Source: Gemmatimonadaceae bacterium
GTDB lineage: Bacteria; Gemmatimonadota; Gemmatimonadetes; Gemmatimonadales; Gemmatimonadaceae
DNA: 9,689 nucleotides
NCBI GenBank assembly: GCA_014379705.1
Contig: JACMLI010000023.1
Span: 1-9,689 of the forward strand
Reading direction: 5' to 3'
Position 1 is the first letter of the stretch. Every line of letters begins with the position of its first letter. Made by a program: the position numbers and the translations under genes. The notes beneath the pieces were generated by a model. That model did no database searches and was not told where the DNA came from. It worked only from the letters and a program-made list of their open reading frames with translations. Positions 6,939 through 9,689 of the stretch are shown here, piece by piece.

Positions 6939-8143
6939 AGCATGCGCTTGGTGAGGCTCGCCACCTGCAGCGTGCCGTCGTCACGATTGCGCTGCAACAC
7001 GACGACGCTGCCCGCATTGTAGTCGTCGAGCTGCACCACGCCGAAGCTCGCCACGGCGAGGTAGTTCACGCCCATGGCCTCATAGGCGCCCTTGACTGGC
7101 GTATTCAGGGCCGGGGCGCCGGCGACGGCCGTCGGGTCGAGACGCGTGAGCGTCCGGTCGCTGTTCCCGATCAGGATATACTGCTGACCCGCCGCGTTGC
7201 GATAGGCGATCATGTCAAACGGCCGGTTGCCGCCACCCAGCTCGGCGATCGTCTTGCCGCGCAGGTGCTTCTGGGTCGCGAGGTCCGCTCGATTGAACGT
7301 GGCGATGGGGGAGCAACCGTAGCCGGCCACCAGGGACGGACGCCCATTGAGCGTGATCGGCAGGAACGACTCGATCGGGGACGCCGTCTCGTAGCGATTG
7401 TGCGACGTGTGGAAGATTTCCACGGTGGTCGCCATGGCGCGCGCGGATGCATCGGCAAAGGGATACTTGATGCGCCGCATCGTGGACGCGAACTCCTCGT
7501 TCGAGAGCCCGGCCACGAACACCTCGCCGTCGACGAGCGCGAGGTCGGTGATGGATAGCTGCCGCTGCGACTGCCCCCACGACGTCTTCGCGTCGGGGCC
7601 CGGAGCGTCGGCGAGCTGCGCGCTCGAGTGCCGGATGTTCTCGAGCGGCAGCACCGTCACGGTCTCCTCGACCTTGGTTACGCTCACGACGAGCGGGACG
7701 GCCGAATCTCCCCGTCCACGTGTCAGTGAGAAGTAGAGTGTCTGGGAGAGCGGATGGGCGACCATGTCGATCACCCGCAGCTGGTCGCGCGTCGTGCCCA
7801 GCGCCGCGGCGATCTTCCCGTCCACGTCGTCGACGCGCACGCCGGTCCTCGTCGTGTCGCGCAACGCCTCGGCCACGTCGATGGCGTAGATCGTGGCCGC
7901 GCGCGGATCGGCGAGGAAGAGTGTCCCGTCCGGGGCAAAGTGCATGACGCCAGCCGACTGCAGCTGGATAGGAGCGACGCGCATCCCATGCGCGTCGGCG
8001 CCTGCTCTCACGGGCGACGCCCCTGCGCGCGTGCGGCTCGCAACCTCGGGCGCAGGGGAAGGCGCGCGAGCTGCACCCAGGGTGAACATGAGTGCGGCCC
8101 CCGTGCCCGCGAGGGCCAGGGTGGAACGACGATGTGCGGACAT
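6935..8143 (-). CDS. Secreted propeller-like protein of unknown function
   Basis: A 402-residue exported protein. The start at 8143 is preceded by GGAG six bases away and begins MSAHRRSTLALAGTGAALMF, a good signal peptide with likely cleavage near GAARA; an ATG 15 codons upstream (8188) is less likely. After a low-complexity Ala/Pro/Arg segment (28-50), repeated short beta motifs suggest a beta-propeller: VMHFAPDGTLFLADPRAATI at 66-85, IDMVAHPLSQTLYFSLTRG at 125-143, ITDLALVDGEVFVAGLSNEE at 198-217, LVAGYGCSPIATF at 271-283, ELGGGNRPFDMIAY at 301-314, and a last blade YLAVASFGVVQLDDYNAGSV at 361-380. I recall homologues with the ITDLAYVDG.VFVAGLSNEEF and ELG..NRP.DMI motifs in Planctomycetes and related bacteria, with no assigned function. 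It contains one cysteine (Cys277) at a place where family members usually have one. Being first in the pair, it is probably expressed from the 8144-8474 gap. A role in binding or enzymology cannot be decided from sequence. Confidence 0.8.
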   Translation of the reverse strand: MSAHRRSTLALAGTGAALMFTLGAARAPSPAPEVASRTRAGASPVRAGADAHGMRVAPIQLQSAGVMHFAPDGTLFLADPRAATIYAIDVAEALRDTTRTGVRVDDVDGKIAAALGTTRDQLRVIDMVAHPLSQTLYFSLTRGRGDSAVPLVVSVTKVEETVTVLPLENIRHSSAQLADAPGPDAKTSWGQSQRQLSITDLALVDGEVFVAGLSNEEFASTMRRIKYPFADASARAMATTVEIFHTSHNRYETASPIESFLPITLNGRPSLVAGYGCSPIATFNRADLATQKHLRGKTIAELGGGNRPFDMIAYRNAAGQQYILIGNSDRTLTRLDPTAVAGAPALNTPVKGAYEAMGVNYLAVASFGVVQLDDYNAGSVVVLQRNRDDGTLQVASLTKRML

Positions 8144-8307
8144 CTCTCTCTCCACGGTAACGGGAATCCGGTGCCAGGACGGGGGCAACGCTACGCACGC
8201 TTCCGGGGTGGGCCAACCAAAGAGGGACGCGGGTGCGTGGCGCGTGATGAGGCGGCTGGCGGCGTGGTCGAAGCGCGCGGGTGTTGGGTGGGTTGCCGGG
8301 TTCCGTG

Positions 8308-8348
8308 AGCCTCTTTCGGCGGGTCCCCGCGCATATCTCGAAAGGGCT
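8308..8348. other. Nested hairpin in the divergent gap
   Basis: AGCC (8308-8311) and CTTTCG (8313-8318), with T8312 bulged, pair with CGAAAG (8339-8344) and GGCT (8345-8348). This gives ten base pairs. Directly inside, GCGG (8319-8322) pairs with CCGC (8327-8330) around GTCC. An unpaired GCATATCT (8331-8338) remains on one side. No T-tract follows on either strand, so a classical terminator is unlikely. It could be a leader RNA structure of the poly-HAMP gene or a protein binding site. Confidence 0.45.
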
Positions 8349-8358
8349 AGTCAAGGCC

Positions 8359-8385
8359 TTACCGGACGGACAATGACGTGATTAT
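8359..8385 (+). promoter_or_regulatory. Weak promoter candidate for the poly-HAMP gene
   Basis: GATTAT at 8380-8385 matches four of six bases of the -10 consensus and sits at the start of the only AT-rich island in the gap. TTACCG at 8359-8364 is a poor -35 at 15-base spacing. Sigma factor preference in this organism is unknown, so this is only a guess from composition and position. Confidence 0.2.
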
Positions 8386-8474
8386 GTCGATTGGTCAGAT
8401 TTTCCCGCACCTGCCGGGCCCATCGCCGTGGAAGGGCTGCGGTTTCGCCTTCAGCACCAACAGACGAGTCGGGC

Positions 8475-9689
<1,215 letters not shown>

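Larger units (their letters stand above)
8144..8474. other. Non-coding gap between divergent genes
   Basis: This 331-base stretch has no gene I can support; short open frames in it are shadows or run into the following gene out of frame. It holds the GGAG ribosome binding site of the secreted propeller gene (minus strand, just after 8143), a nested hairpin at 8308-8348 and an AT-richer island at about 8377-8405. Promoters for both flanking genes should be here. Confidence 0.7.

Noticed and set aside
8353..8360. Palindrome AAGGCCTT
   Set aside because: Eight-base palindromes are common by chance and nothing else marks this one.

Overview
This is a GC-rich bacterial window (roughly two thirds G+C by eye) with seven intact or nearly intact protein genes and one gene cut by the right edge. 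No tRNA, rRNA, CRISPR array, insertion sequence or phage gene is visible. The mix of genes would suit Gemmatimonadota or a similar GC-rich soil phylum: a poly-HAMP soluble kinase, a MacB/FtsX-type permease, a Tat-exported berberine-bridge-type oxidase, and a two-gene exported family I recall from Planctomycetes-like and myxobacterial genomes. That placement is inference; nothing in the window proves it.

Layout from left to right. Positions 3-746 (+) hold the 3' part, nearly all, of larB, for nickel-pincer nucleotide cofactor synthesis. After a 98-base gap comes a Tat-exported FAD oxidoreductase (845-2365, +), whose ribosome binding site lies in a possible hairpin. A two-component system runs the other way: a NarL/LuxR-type response regulator (2431-3066, -) and its six-helix HisKA_3 sensor kinase (3063-4379, -), which overlap by four bases. 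Divergent from the kinase, across 99 bases that carry several inverted repeats, is a MacB-like ABC permease without an ATPase gene beside it (4479-5720, +). Convergent with the permease is an exported pair: a propeller-like secreted protein (6935-8143, -) followed, with a GTGA stop/start overlap, by a membrane-anchored protein with Ig-like folds (5742-6938, -). A 331-base non-coding gap with a strong nested hairpin then leads to a cytoplasmic poly-HAMP signalling protein (8475 to the window end, +). Its open reading frame has no stop in the window, and it contains exact 276-base in-frame repeats.

How the genes may work together. The kinase and regulator are a clear pair, and the divergent permease is a plausible target. 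The propeller-like and Ig-like proteins are almost certainly co-translated and probably act together outside the cytoplasm. The larB gene, the oxidase and the poly-HAMP kinase show no obvious functional link to their neighbours.

I found no clear new defence or mobile system. The best candidates for undescribed biology are the exported pair, the RNA/DNA hairpins at 806-845, 3065-3082 and 8308-8348, and the palindromes between the kinase and the permease.
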